Shown: piece by piece, positions 51,001 to 61,600 of the stretch
Layout: each line of letters opens with the position of its first letter
Position numbering within the stretch: position 1 is the first letter of the stretch
Assembly (NCBI RefSeq): GCF_027942865.1
Contig: NC_134519.1
Coordinates: forward strand, 21,672,248-21,736,247
Length of the DNA: 64,000 nucleotides
Direction of reading: 5' to 3'
Origin: Odontesthes bonariensis
Taxonomy: Eukaryota > Chordata > Actinopteri > Atheriniformes > Atherinopsidae
Made by a program: the position numbers and the translations under genes
Notes under the pieces: generated by a model
The model's database searches: none
What the model was told of the DNA's origin: nothing
What the model saw: the letters and a program-made list of their open reading frames with translations, nothing else

Positions 51001-51340
51001 CTCGAAGGTTTCTGTGTGGTAAAGAGAAAAGAGAAAGAGAAATGGGAGGTGCAATTCAAAAGACAGCGATGCACGGAGTGAACGTGCTGAATATGTGTGA
51101 GTCTTTACATATATGTGGCCTCACCATGGACAGTAGCTGTGGTGTAATCATACGTGTGTGTCCCCTCACCATAGGTGGTAGCTGTGTCCCAGGCATCATG
51201 GCATTGGCAAGTTGCATCTGCTGGGCCAGCATGGCCATATTCTTCTGCTGGATCAGGTTGTTTCTGCCATTGATCTCCAGCTGTGTCTTTAGATGGGGAG
51301 GAGGGTGCAGGTACTTGCAGTTCTCTCTGGAACAACGGCC
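43785..51340 (-). CDS. mbnl1: mbnl1, muscleblind-like splicing regulator 1 (8 coding exons, 5' partial)
   Basis: Eight minus-strand coding exons join in frame: 51170-51340, 50709-50930, 49241-49480, 48135-48188, 46825-46978, 45932-45967, 45050-45141 and 43785-43841 (1026 nt, 341 codons plus stop). MBNL1 binds YGCY motifs in pre-mRNA through two pairs of CCCH zinc fingers and switches alternative exons during muscle, heart and brain development; its sequestration by CUG repeats underlies myotonic dystrophy. Visible here are the second half of ZnF2 ([12 protein letters not shown]), the linker ([20 protein letters not shown] and [12 protein letters not shown]), and ZnF3 (C-X7-C-X6-C-X3-H) plus ZnF4 (C-X7-C-X4-C-X3-H). 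The Ala/Gln-rich C-terminal half follows. The linker and the IPIIS...TQM end fit MBNL1 rather than MBNL2 or MBNL3. ZnF1 and the start codon lie upstream of the window. Introns within the visible part are 0.2-2.1 kb. Confidence 0.96.
44947..45030. repeat. (ATAG)21 microsatellite
   Basis: 21 perfect tetranucleotide units (CTAT in mbnl1 sense) in the intron directly after the 92-nt mbnl1 exon. Confidence 0.97.
45050..45141 (-). CDS. mbnl1: mbnl1 92-nt exon, frame-switching C-terminal cassette
   Basis: A 92-nt exon encoding (V)[18 protein letters not shown] and [12 protein letters not shown], one codon shorter than my recollection of the human exon (95 nt). The acceptor is GAAAAAG. The donor CAG|GTTTGC is weak and is followed 19 nt later by an 84-bp tetranucleotide repeat. 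Its length is not a multiple of three, so skipping would change the C-terminal frame. Confidence 0.93.
45932..45967 (-). CDS. mbnl1: mbnl1 36-nt cassette exon
   Basis: Exactly 36 nt, encoding (G)[11 protein letters not shown]; mammalian MBNL1 has [11 protein letters not shown]. The acceptor is ATGGGCAG and the donor CTTG|GTAGGT. Phase 1 on both sides means it can be skipped in frame. It is too short to show up as an open frame on its own. Confidence 0.92.
46825..46978 (-). CDS. mbnl1: mbnl1 154-nt exon
   Basis: A 154-nt exon encoding [20 protein letters not shown] and [20 protein letters not shown] with a Gln-rich end ([11 protein letters not shown]). It carries the LPKR basic motif that, with the 54-nt exon, forms the bipartite nuclear signal in mammals. 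The acceptor is ATGGGCAG and the donor TCAG|GTATGG. Reading through the donor stays open for only 21 more codons before a stop. Confidence 0.94.
46979..48134. other. mbnl1: mbnl1 intron
   Basis: 1.16-kb intron between the 54-nt and 154-nt exons, with a short AT microsatellite near 47591. No other exon seen. Confidence 0.7.
48135..48188 (-). CDS. mbnl1: mbnl1 54-nt alternative cassette exon (nuclear localisation)
   Basis: Exactly 54 nt, reading [18 protein letters not shown]; mammalian MBNL1 has the same exon with E in place of D. In mammals this cassette carries the KRPL-type signal that makes MBNL1 mainly nuclear and is skipped by MBNL1 autoregulation. The acceptor is TAATTAAG, with no pyrimidine tract next to it. 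The donor CTG|GTACTA is weak. Both are typical of a regulated exon, and either inclusion or skipping keeps the frame. Confidence 0.95.
48191..48369 (-). promoter_or_regulatory. mbnl1: AG exclusion zone and YGCY cluster upstream of the 54-nt exon
   Basis: In transcript sense, the 179 nt before the acceptor AG contain no AG dinucleotide. The U-rich tract sits about 120-148 nt upstream of the AG (48309-48337) rather than next to it. Between it and the exon I count ten YGCY tetramers, four of them within the last 20 nt. This is the architecture of a distal branch point with MBNL binding sites, as reported for the mammalian exon. Confidence 0.75.
49241..49480 (-). CDS. mbnl1: mbnl1 exon: ZnF3 and ZnF4
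   Basis: A 240-nt, phase-0 exon encoding the second CCCH pair: [20 protein letters not shown] with its His, then [19 protein letters not shown], followed by [18 protein letters not shown] and an Ala run ending in Met. All eight zinc ligands are present. The acceptor is GTGTTCCAG and the donor ATG|GTGAGC. Confidence 0.97.
50709..50930 (-). CDS. mbnl1: mbnl1 exon: Ala-rich linker
   Basis: A 222-nt, phase-0 exon encoding [14 protein letters not shown], an eight-Ala run, [19 protein letters not shown], a second Ala run of six and [10 protein letters not shown]. The acceptor is CTGCTTCAG and the donor GAG|GTAAAA. Confidence 0.95.
51170..51340 (-). CDS. mbnl1: mbnl1 exon: ZnF2 C-terminal half and linker
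   Basis: A 171-nt, phase-0 exon from [20 protein letters not shown] to [10 protein letters not shown]. The acceptor is CCTCTCAG and the donor ATG|GTGAGG. A second ATG|GTGAGG donor lies 45 nt further on, in frame (last base 51126). Confidence 0.95.
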
Positions 51341-54028
51341 CTGAGAGGAAAGCAGAAAAGTTTCGGTGTATTTAATATGAGTGATGTAAATACTGCAGAT
51401 TAAATTGTGTTCATAGGGGAAATATGGTATCCATGCATTTTATGGACAGGTACTTTGAAAACAAACGTGTGTGTACCGTGTACAGTGGTACCATGGTGAT
51501 GTCTGTCTGGTTTCTGCCTCAACAACTATGACATAAATTGTCTCAAAAGAACACAACAATGGCTTCATAGATTTCCATCAAATTTGCTCGGTATGTTTGC
51601 GTTTGCCTCAGAATATACTATGACTATCCTCCCATCATGGCTTCATGTCAAAATTTGAGTTCTTTTGTAATTTAGCGAACAACTAAATACCAAAAAAATG
51701 ACAATCCAATTAGTCTTGTATGAACTTTGGGCTTAGTTTTGATATGCAAAAAAAACCAAAAACCAACACACACAAACATATCTGCTGAACTAGAGGTCGA
51801 CAGATAAGGATTTTTTTCCTATTGCTGTGATCTTTAGAAGTGAGGGCAGCTGATGGCCGTTATGTTGTTTGGCTATTGCTGCGTCACATGCTGGACTGTT
51901 TAGCATGACGTGAACAGAGGGTAATGATGAATAGATTTCCAATCAAAGAAAGGAAAAAGTTAACAGAGAAAAAAGGTGGATTATTTTAAACTTCTATTTG
52001 TCTTTTATTTTTTACACATCCTGTTTTTCACATGTTCAGTACTGAAGACTTCACAGCCTCAAAGTGACTATGACTTTGGTCGGAACCCACAGACCGTAGA
52101 TGTGTTAACGAGTAAAGCAAAGTGCACAAAGCTATATGCACGTGATCATTTTAACGAAGCAGACACAAATTCAATTAATGTTGAGAGCGACTTCCTCTTG
52201 CCCTGCTCACAGTAGCTTCTGCTGACCTGCAACAATATAAGTGTGACTGAAAAAAAAATTCTGAGACAGCCCACTTTAGCAAGAGTCCATTTAACGACTA
52301 ACGTGCTTAACATGACAGTTTAATGAAAGACAAAACAATCTGTCAGAGCTTCCAGCAACCAGCAGCACTTTCAGCTGAAGGATGCCAGTTAACGCAAATA
52401 AACTATAGCATGGTAATTTGACTGACACACGGGGCAGTGTCAGGCATTTCACATTTTTTTTTATTGTTCGTGTTTCCTAGGCAAACAACTTGTGACTGCT
52501 TGATCATCGGCCTAGTCTGCTCAGGTGTTGGCCAAAAATGGCAAAGGTTAAATAACAGGCTGTCCAATTAACAGGTCTATCTCTTTGCTGAACACCATTA
52601 CGCTATATTATCTCTGTTGACAGTTTAGCATACTTATAGTAGCATTTTGCTGAAGCTTTGAGCACGAACGAATCTCGTGTGAATACGGAGGACAACCAGC
52701 ATGCTTCACAACTTTTATTGCGCGCAACATTACAAAAGGAAAAATGGTGTAAATGCTGAGATGGGTGTTCTAAAAACAGGGATTGCGCAGTATCCCCAGT
52801 GAATGCGCGATACCTTGCGTATCCTCTGTAGCTCTGAAATTCATATTAGGTTTGGGCTCAGTCTGTCACTAATTGTTAACAGCTTCCTATTTCGGTAAGT
52901 CCCAGCTGGGACATGGGTGTGTGCGTGTGCACTAGCCCCAGGGGGTCATCGCTGATACTGTGGTGTTTTTCACCAGACATTGAGCTTAGCTACAGTCTGA
53001 CACTAAAAATACTGTCCACTCATATGATCAGTCTATATTGTATCAGCAGTCATCCAGAGGTCACACATCAAAGCCTCCGAATAATCATCTAAGACAGAGA
53101 TCTGTTTCTGCTGCCCACTGTGAGTATCCAATTATATCATCAGTCTGGAGAAGAGTCATCCTGCTGGAAGTCTCACACACGCACAATCACATTCTCGTTT
53201 AAACAAGAATGCATACTCACTGGTGTGAGGTTTAGGTGACAGGTGGCAAAATGCACACACAGGCAAGTCCAGAGTGCAGGAAATACATGTATTTACTTTT
53301 AGCCCAGTGGCACAGCTCATCTGACTGTGGCAGCCTATGATTTCCATCAGCGACAGATCTAACCCCCCTCGGGATCAGTTTGTACACTCTGTTGTGACTT
53401 CATCCAACTCATCCAACTCCTTCACTTTCACCGACACTCGAGCACCAGACAGGTGCGAGGGAAAGAGGAAGAGACAAGAGCTAGGGAGGGGGGGGAATTT
53501 GGAGGAGGGAGGTATCTTGTTTTGTCTACTTATCTAAAGCTATCTCAGGTTTTCATTTTATCTCATTTAAAAAAATCTAATATTATAATAAACTACATTT
53601 GAGTTTTTTTTCTTCAAAAACTGAACGAACAAGCCAACATTAACAAGTTAAATGATGACTTATTTATTCATTTATTTGTCAATTTATCTATTTATTTTCA
53701 AGACATTAATGAAGGAATCTTATGTCAGTAACAGCAGTATCAGCCAGGCTATGACTCCCTTTGTAAGAAACTATTATTATTATTATTATTATCACTATTT
53801 TTTTTATTATATTTGACAGGCCAGTTTGCACACTGACCATGTGAGCATAAGCAGAGCTGTTATTATTACAGAATTCTGACAAGTTGTGATGTGTGTGTCT
53901 GTGGCGAAAGCTCTGTTCATACAAGTGAAAAATGATTTTAAAAAAGTGGATAAATAAATACATAAGAGCTGAAGTCAATTCATAATAGTAGCCCAGGCGT
54001 TGACAATGATATCCAGTGAGGGCTGGAG

Positions 54029-54052
54029 TGTGTTGTGTGTGTGTGTGTGGTG
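54029..54052. repeat. (GT)n microsatellite
   Basis: GT-rich imperfect dinucleotide tract in the mbnl1 intron. Confidence 0.85.
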
Positions 54053-57000
54053 TGTCTGTCTGTGCAGAGGGCTGCTGGTTGTAAAGACATAAAAAGATCA
54101 TGTTTCACTCACCCCACATGACCCCAGCCATCAACTGCTGGATTAACGGCTGCAGCTGTGTATGTGTGTGTGTTTGAGAAACATTTCGGTTTGCTTTCAG
54201 GTAACTACATTTTCCCCCAGACAATTTATACAAAATACAAGTCCCCTGCTCTGGCAGCCATTTTGAATAAAAAAATCAAGTCCCAAAAGAGGAAATGTAA
54301 CTCTGCAAGACAAAGTGAGAGTCATGGCGACTCTGTAGCGAGACGAAGGCTGCGTCAGTGAAATTTTAGAAGTTGCAGAAGAAGAGGTGATAAGTGGGGG
54401 CTGTCAAATGAAGGGAGGAGAGACAGAAACTGAGATGGAGGCACACAGGACATGAAGACGTCGCCTCTCACATCATGTTTTTGTCTATTACTCTGACATC
54501 AGTGGCCTTGAGGAGTAGATACAGATGGTGTCCACGGCAACAGAGCAGCTAGCTCCTGCTCTGTGATTCCTGGATTCTGGCTGATCACTGGCAGATAATG
54601 ACAACTGGCTAAGAGATTACTACAGATACAACTGGCCCTGCAGTCACATTTAGTTCAAGACCAGAGGACATGTGTACGCAGTCATCATCATTGTCCCAAC
54701 CCCAGTCTTTGGTTTGTTTAATCAAATGAAAATATTATTATTAATAGAAATAAAAAAGGTATAGAGCTTTAATCTTCCTCTCTTTTTACTGACCAACTCT
54801 TTTCACTTTTCACTTAGATTCCAAACTAAACAATGTGAGGAGTCAACAAACTCATTCTGTCCCAGAAATTATGAAAACAATGAAGTGCGTAGCTTTAGAA
54901 TGATTCACCCACATCCTCAGCCAATTCCCCAGAGTGCAGGTTTGAGCAGCGAGAAGTTACATATTTGTTTTCATCGGCCAAAGGGTGTTTCAGGAATGTT
55001 TTCTATTTGCCCATCAGGTGATAGAGCAGCTGCCGTATCATGACCATAAGCCTCGACTGTATGCCCCTTCAATGAGCAAGTGTAAAAAAAACAGATTGCA
55101 TATTCAACATTTTATATCTAATTTTAAAAGTTACTGTCGCAGTGAAACAGATTTACCAATAAAAATGTAAATTGTTTCAAATCTCTTATTTAGTATTTGC
55201 TCAGTCTTTTTCCAGTTCATTTCCATATTATGCTGTTATACTTGTGGGGTTTGACTAACGAGCTCTTCCTGATCTAATTAACTTTTCCTGCCTACTGTAG
55301 GTGCAGCCTTGTTTTGAACTAATTGTGGGAGTCTGTGCTTCTCCTGGTGAGATCAGCCAAAATCCAGGCCAAACTGGGAACAATAATTCCACTAGCTACT
55401 GGGCATGCTGATTGATGATAAGTTGTAATAACATGTCCCACCCTGTTCGCTCTTTTCTAGCCCTCTGTCTCACCCATGGACACACACCCTGCTTTTGTGA
55501 CTATGTGGGATTTAAACAAACAATGAACCAATGTGCAAAGAATGCTGGGTGTGGCTGAATCCCATCCTTTTGAGGAAAAGAGATGAAGTACTCAGCAAGA
55601 TGTTTCAGTGTGCATGAGAGAAAGAGAGAGTAAATCAGAGACTTTCCCCCGAAGTGCTGGACTTGCAACCCCTCAACCCCTTTAATTATAGGAGGCTGAA
55701 TATTTGGGACCGAAGCATAACACTGATGCCATTTCATGAACTGTTCATACTTCTCCGATTATCTGCCACTGCTATGTAACTGTTGGGAGCGTTAAAACGT
55801 AATATTTGGAACAAGCTCCAAGAAAACTAGAAGTCATTTTAAAGAGAGGCTCAGGACATCCACATTTTCCACTGGTTGTACATTAAATCATTGTAGTATT
55901 GCTTTGTTAGATGAAGTTTACAAAGGAACAATGACAAAGTGTACATTATCAGGAATAACGGGAGACTTCGAGGCTAAAACAGTGTAATGCGCAGCTTTTT
56001 TTGTTGAAACTTGGAAATGTCACTGTTCCTAAGGCTTTAGATGTGCACCGATAAATTAAACACCGAGCTTTGAGACAGGAATAAATGGACATCCTATATC
56101 CGCTCGCAATTAAGTATGCACCCAAACAATGGTATAAACAATTTCACGTCTCTATACATGAGCACTTCTTGCATAAAAACAGAGATGTGCTTTCTCCACT
56201 TGGGAACTTTTAGCCACCTGAAGGGGTCAAACTTCTGCAATTCACAAGAAAAACACAGAGCAGCAGAAATATATTAAGTGTGTCATGTCTCTCTTAGATC
56301 TACCGTGTGATCTTTTACTTCATCTAGATGTGGAACCCCTGTATCAGAAATTTCTTTAGGTTTAATGCTGTCGAAATCACTCACTATTTAAAAACCTGGA
56401 CATTTGGTTTTCTTTTAAATAGAATGCAATGAAGTCTATGTCATTCAAGGATGGCCATTGATAAATGCATATTATAATGTAAATAACCTAGATTTCACAA
56501 TTACTAAAACAAACTTTCTTTCTTATCTTTGATACTCCAGTGTTGTGGTCTGATGTTATTCAGTTGTGCTGTGTTTGGGTGTGAAGCTACGCTGTTCTCT
56601 GCCCTACGTTCCGCTGTCTTCTGTCTAAACATACACAGAGATGAAAGCGTGCTCTCCTCACACACACTGTGAAAGAAGCTTTGTTCTGCTGCAGAGCAGC
56701 AGAGACTCAAAGGAACCGGCCCAGTGGTTGGTCTCTTTGTCTACTGTGCACTCAAATGTGCGACAGAATATAAAATATCAGTTCGGTCAATATGCGCCTT
56801 ATATTCAAACACCGTCTTAAATGCATGTAGCCAGAAATTTGATCTCAGTCCTTCGAGTAAATCAGAAAACGTATAACCCATAAATATTCTGGTTTTCTGA
56901 AGTATATTGGCTCATTTAAAGTAATAATAAATTATTTTCTTTTTCTGATTTAGCTACCTATTTCATTGTTAATTGATCCGTAGCAGTTTTGAAGAGGGTG

Positions 57001-58596
57001 AGCGATTTGAGTCATGAGAGATGCGAGGCTCTTTCTTTGCTGGTGCCTGAATTTCTTTATCAGACCATAAACACACAGTCATACTCTTGTGATTATGTCT
57101 CTATTTCCCTGCCGGGTCTAAAGTAAAAGCTCACTGTGATCCATGTTGTGCAGCTTAGTGGTCAGAGAGTTGATATGACTAGAGGGGCTTGTGGAGATAT
57201 GAAGTGGGGAGGGAGTGTTAATCTATGATAATATTACAGTATGTCCCCAGTGTTGCATTACCACTCTCACCAAACAACGGCAGAGTTAGAATGATCATGA
57301 GCTGAACAGGCAGTGGATCATACGCAGTGTGATAGCGTTAGCTAGATAAATGTGTTCGTGGGAAATGTATGAAAGTAAAATTGCAGCGGATGTTTAAAGT
57401 GGAATAAAAGAAAACCCACCTGTGTAAACTGCAGAGAGTGTTCATATTTAAATACGCTCATGCATCAGACATCGCAGTAGCCACAGAAGACTCACTATTC
57501 ATATCACACAGTCACACACACATGCAGAGCAATGAGTTATTCACACTTGAGAGAGTGTTGGTTCTGAGAAATCCAACAGGTCAGATGTCCCGTACACAGG
57601 AGCCCTGCATCCAAACTTAGACCTCTCTGTTTTTCTCCTGACATGCCCCCCCCCGTCCTCCCCTCATGTGCTATCTCTTACCGTCTTTTTACACAAACAT
57701 GCTTTCATGCGATTCTGTTTATACCTCTTTTTTTTCTGCCCTCTTACTTTCTTTCACTTCTCCTCCTATGAGGGCAAACAAGGTTAGTTTCTTACTTTCC
57801 ATTATGTGCAATAACAGCGCAATAACACATGTATTGATTTGAGTGGCAGCACTTTATGAAAAACCACCCAATGCTCATAATGTGAGAATGAGAATCAGCC
57901 GGGGAATGTTCATTTAATCTTCTCCGAACTCTGCTTTCCAGTGGGAGTGAAAAAGAAGAGTCATTGTGCAGATATCATTCGGTCCCAGCAGCAGTGAGGT
58001 GTCACTGTTACGAGGCCCGAGGCTGTTGTTTCTGAAAATGACTGAGGTAGTCTCATTTTCACTGTCTGTAAATGTTAGACGTTTATCTTAAGCGTTTCAA
58101 ACCCCTGAAAGATGAATAATCCAGTGGTGTATAATAGTATTTGTTAGTATTCATTTCTTGTTTCTTTTTTTTTTTAAGAACACCCTCATTGACAGCAACA
58201 CTTATTACATTTTCCATTACACACATAGATTTGTGTTAGTGTGAGGGGGGCTAAAGAAAGTTTCAGAGAAAGAGAACATGAAAAGATGAGCGTACAGCAG
58301 GCCACCTTTTCATTGCTCTAATGCAGGCTACCTTCTAGTCTCAGAGTTGCAGCTTTGAAAGTCTTAAATAAGTGGGGAAAAAAAACTCAAGTCATATACC
58401 ACACCTCCTCTTTTAGATATCTTCCTTTGATCCCAACTTTGTGTCTCCATTTCTAACCCTCATCACATCCGCCACCATCGGCCATCCTTTCATCCCCTAG
58501 TTCTGTGACACCAGGATTACAGAAAGTCTCTTCCATCAGTAGCCCAGTTATAATCACAGGGTTTGTGACTAATTCATTTTGCAGCAATAACAGACT

Positions 58597-58681
58597 TAAT
58601 CTGGTCTGCATAATGCTAATCTCATATCATGGGCTGTAATCCTATCCACAGCTCTAATCCAACTGTCAACTGGTCTAATCC
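58597..58681 (+). promoter_or_regulatory. array of five TAATC(C/T) sites in the mbnl1 intron
   Basis: TAATCT at 58597 and 58617, TAATCC at 58637, 58655 and 58676, all on the plus strand with steps of 20, 20, 18 and 21 bp. TAATCC is the core site of K50 homeodomains (Otx, Crx, Pitx, Goosecoid). A regulatory role is inferred only. Confidence 0.35.
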
Positions 58682-61600
58682 TGTTTCTACATGTGAATAT
58701 CTCTTAGACATGACATCAGCAGGATTCTTTTAAACTCTTTCTGCCTTACATTCCTTCTTCATATGATTCCCCCTTTTTTTTTTGTTCTTGCGCAATTGTA
58801 ATGATCTATTTTCACAGTTTTAAATAAGTGATTTACTCATACAAAAAACAAGAAAAACTGCAACCACCCATTGCAAAATTCTGCCTGAAAGACCAGGATT
58901 TTTAGCTGGTCGTGAATAAAATCAGAAAAGTTTCAAATACTTTAAAAAGACTAACGATTACATTGATTATAAATCATCACAGTAAAAGAGAGAGAGAAAA
59001 GGCATGATTCTATGAAGATGTTGTGTTGATGTTAGGTTTCACCAGACAGTGAAGGAGGTTATCCTTGGCCATAAGAGAATCAGCATATCAACAGACTTAA
59101 AGATTTTTTTTTTCTGTCACTGCCAGCAGGCCTCTCATCATGCACCCTCTGGAATGAACTCTTTAATCTTGTGCTCGGACAAAAATAAATAGGGCACGGT
59201 ATATGTGTGCGATGGATCAAACGTGTGGCAAGAGGGAGTGGCAAAGTGAAAAAGGTGTTAAAAGAGCAGAGTCTAAAGTGTGTGGCTGTGCCCTCAAGCT
59301 CCTCTCTTATCTTTTGGAAAGATAATAGCTAAGTTGTTCAGAAAGAGAGTGAAAGTTAAACTCTGATCTTTGTGTTGGAAAGGAAAAGCAAAATCATTTA
59401 GGAAGCGAAAGTTACACGAGGAAAGTAATGATATTTTAGATTCTATTGAAATCCAACACAGATTTGAACAATGCATGCTTGTTTTTCTTATAAGTCCTTG
59501 TGGTTGGAGCTGTCTGCAAATGATGAACAAAGTGCATCAACAAAACATTTCGATGATTTACTTGAAGCTCGATTGAAGCAAACCAATTGACATCAACAAG
59601 ACCTTTGAGGAAGTTTCTGTGTTATGTATTGCTTGATATTGCCATCTTTTCTTTGATCGGTCAACATTTTCTAATTGGAGACGCCACCTGACCCTAAAGG
59701 CTATTTGAGGTTGTGCAGTATGTCTGTGTGTTAAAGAGACACAGAGAGGACAGCTATAGAAAAGTGATCATTGTATCACTGGTGTTATCAATGGGCCCAG
59801 TGTGATGGAGAGACAGGGACGGCTGACACTGAAAAGAAAAAGGCCGTTGTCGCTGATTTTCCATCACATAAGCTCACAGACAAGATGCAAAGCCATGCTG
59901 ATGTGACAAGGATGCATACACCATTAAACAAGCAGAGCAAAGAATGGCTCTGTGTGGCTCAATGTGTGTGGAAGGCAGGATTAGTATGCTCCCAACACAA
60001 ATCCCCCACAGCGCAAAGCTAAGGAGGACATAAGGGTAGATCTATCAACACTAGGATGAAGAGACCAGAGAGAACTTACTCACTAAAATAAAACTCTCTT
60101 AATGGGATTTTTGTGCTGCCGTCTCATTTTAAAAAACATATCTTATGGAAGACTGAATTTACCCCTTTAATTAAGTTATATTTAAGAGCAGAATTATTCC
60201 TTGTGGATGCAACCATTAGAAAATTCACAGCATTTCCAGAGTAGAGAAGTTCACGTGGATCAAGGAAGCGTTGTTTGAATTTTAGCCTCGCTCAAGTAGT
60301 CTGACCAGAGATTAGCATCATGCTACTGAAACCAAGCCTCGCTAAGATGATGAAACCTTAATAAGAATCATTTTGTATTGGTAAGAATCAGAACTTAATG
60401 CAACTTCTTTATTTATTTTAATCATCTTCTCAATGTTTCCTTTGAGTTAAGTAACATTTGCAGACAATTTAAAATGACAGATCATTCCTCACACGTTTCC
60501 AGACTATAGCAGAGCAGAGCAGTTTGAAATGATTAAAACGAGCCACTATTTACCCCATTTATGTGTCTGGCGTGCACCACTTTTTTATGTTAGCAAGTTA
60601 GCGTGTGTTTCCACTGACTGTAGCACCCAGCCACCAAATCTAATCGCGCTGTCAAAACAACGAGCAAAACGAGAGAAAAGACAGATCGAGGAAAAAAATG
60701 GCGACAGAGAGAGAACAAGTCCAGACTGTAGGTATGTGACAGCCATTAATTTTTTTTCTTTAACGCATTTATGACAAAATTCACAATATATTCAAGTATC
60801 AAATCTCAGCTGTTATTTTAGTGAGTTAAATCAGTTAACAACAGAAAGAACAGTGTGCAAGATCTATCCTTTTAGCATATAATACTCAATATTTGACGGG
60901 CTAAAAGATAACTGGACAGATATCAAATATAATATTTCATATTTTGTGGAAAACTTCTTTGAACTCATTGACTGCATTAAATCTTTAATACACAAGAATC
61001 AGCGACATTTTGTAGCTTTTTTTGTGCTTTAGGACATGAGCTGCTCCCTTTCTTGCACCACTTTCATCTACTCTTTCCATCCTATCGACAGAGGTTTATT
61101 CTTGTGTTTCGCTCTTTTGTTGCATAACCTCTGCTTCCTAGTCAACTAACCAGCTTTTGCTACTGTTCGGTTTTCCAGCTTGTGAGTTGTTTAAGATACT
61201 TTTGATACACTTGTGAAACTTTTTTCATCAATATCGTTACCTTCTTCAACTGAATGGTCACTCACACCCGACAAATCAACTTCAATCCACATGGCAACTT
61301 CATTCTGTTCTTTTCATATTCATGTCAACTTGCTCCTTTCAATGTAGAATCCATTTTTTCTAATCAGAAAATAATGTTTGAAAGAACAGAGCCCCGAGGA
61401 ATCACAATGTAACAACTTTCTAAGTTTTCATTATTTGGATTGCAACAGCGATCGGCTCAGCACAGCAACAGAATTGTCAACACAAATGTAACACACATGC
61501 ATGTACTCCTACTCGGCCTGATTTTCCTGGGCTTAAGATGTGATGATAATGGGTGTGTCGGGTTGGCAGGTAGAGACGGCACAAAGTCTGTGATACATGA

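Noticed and set aside
51795..51835. CTAGAGGTCGACAGATAAGG, like the head of a widespread fish repeat
   Set aside because: Too short and too diverged to assign to a family.
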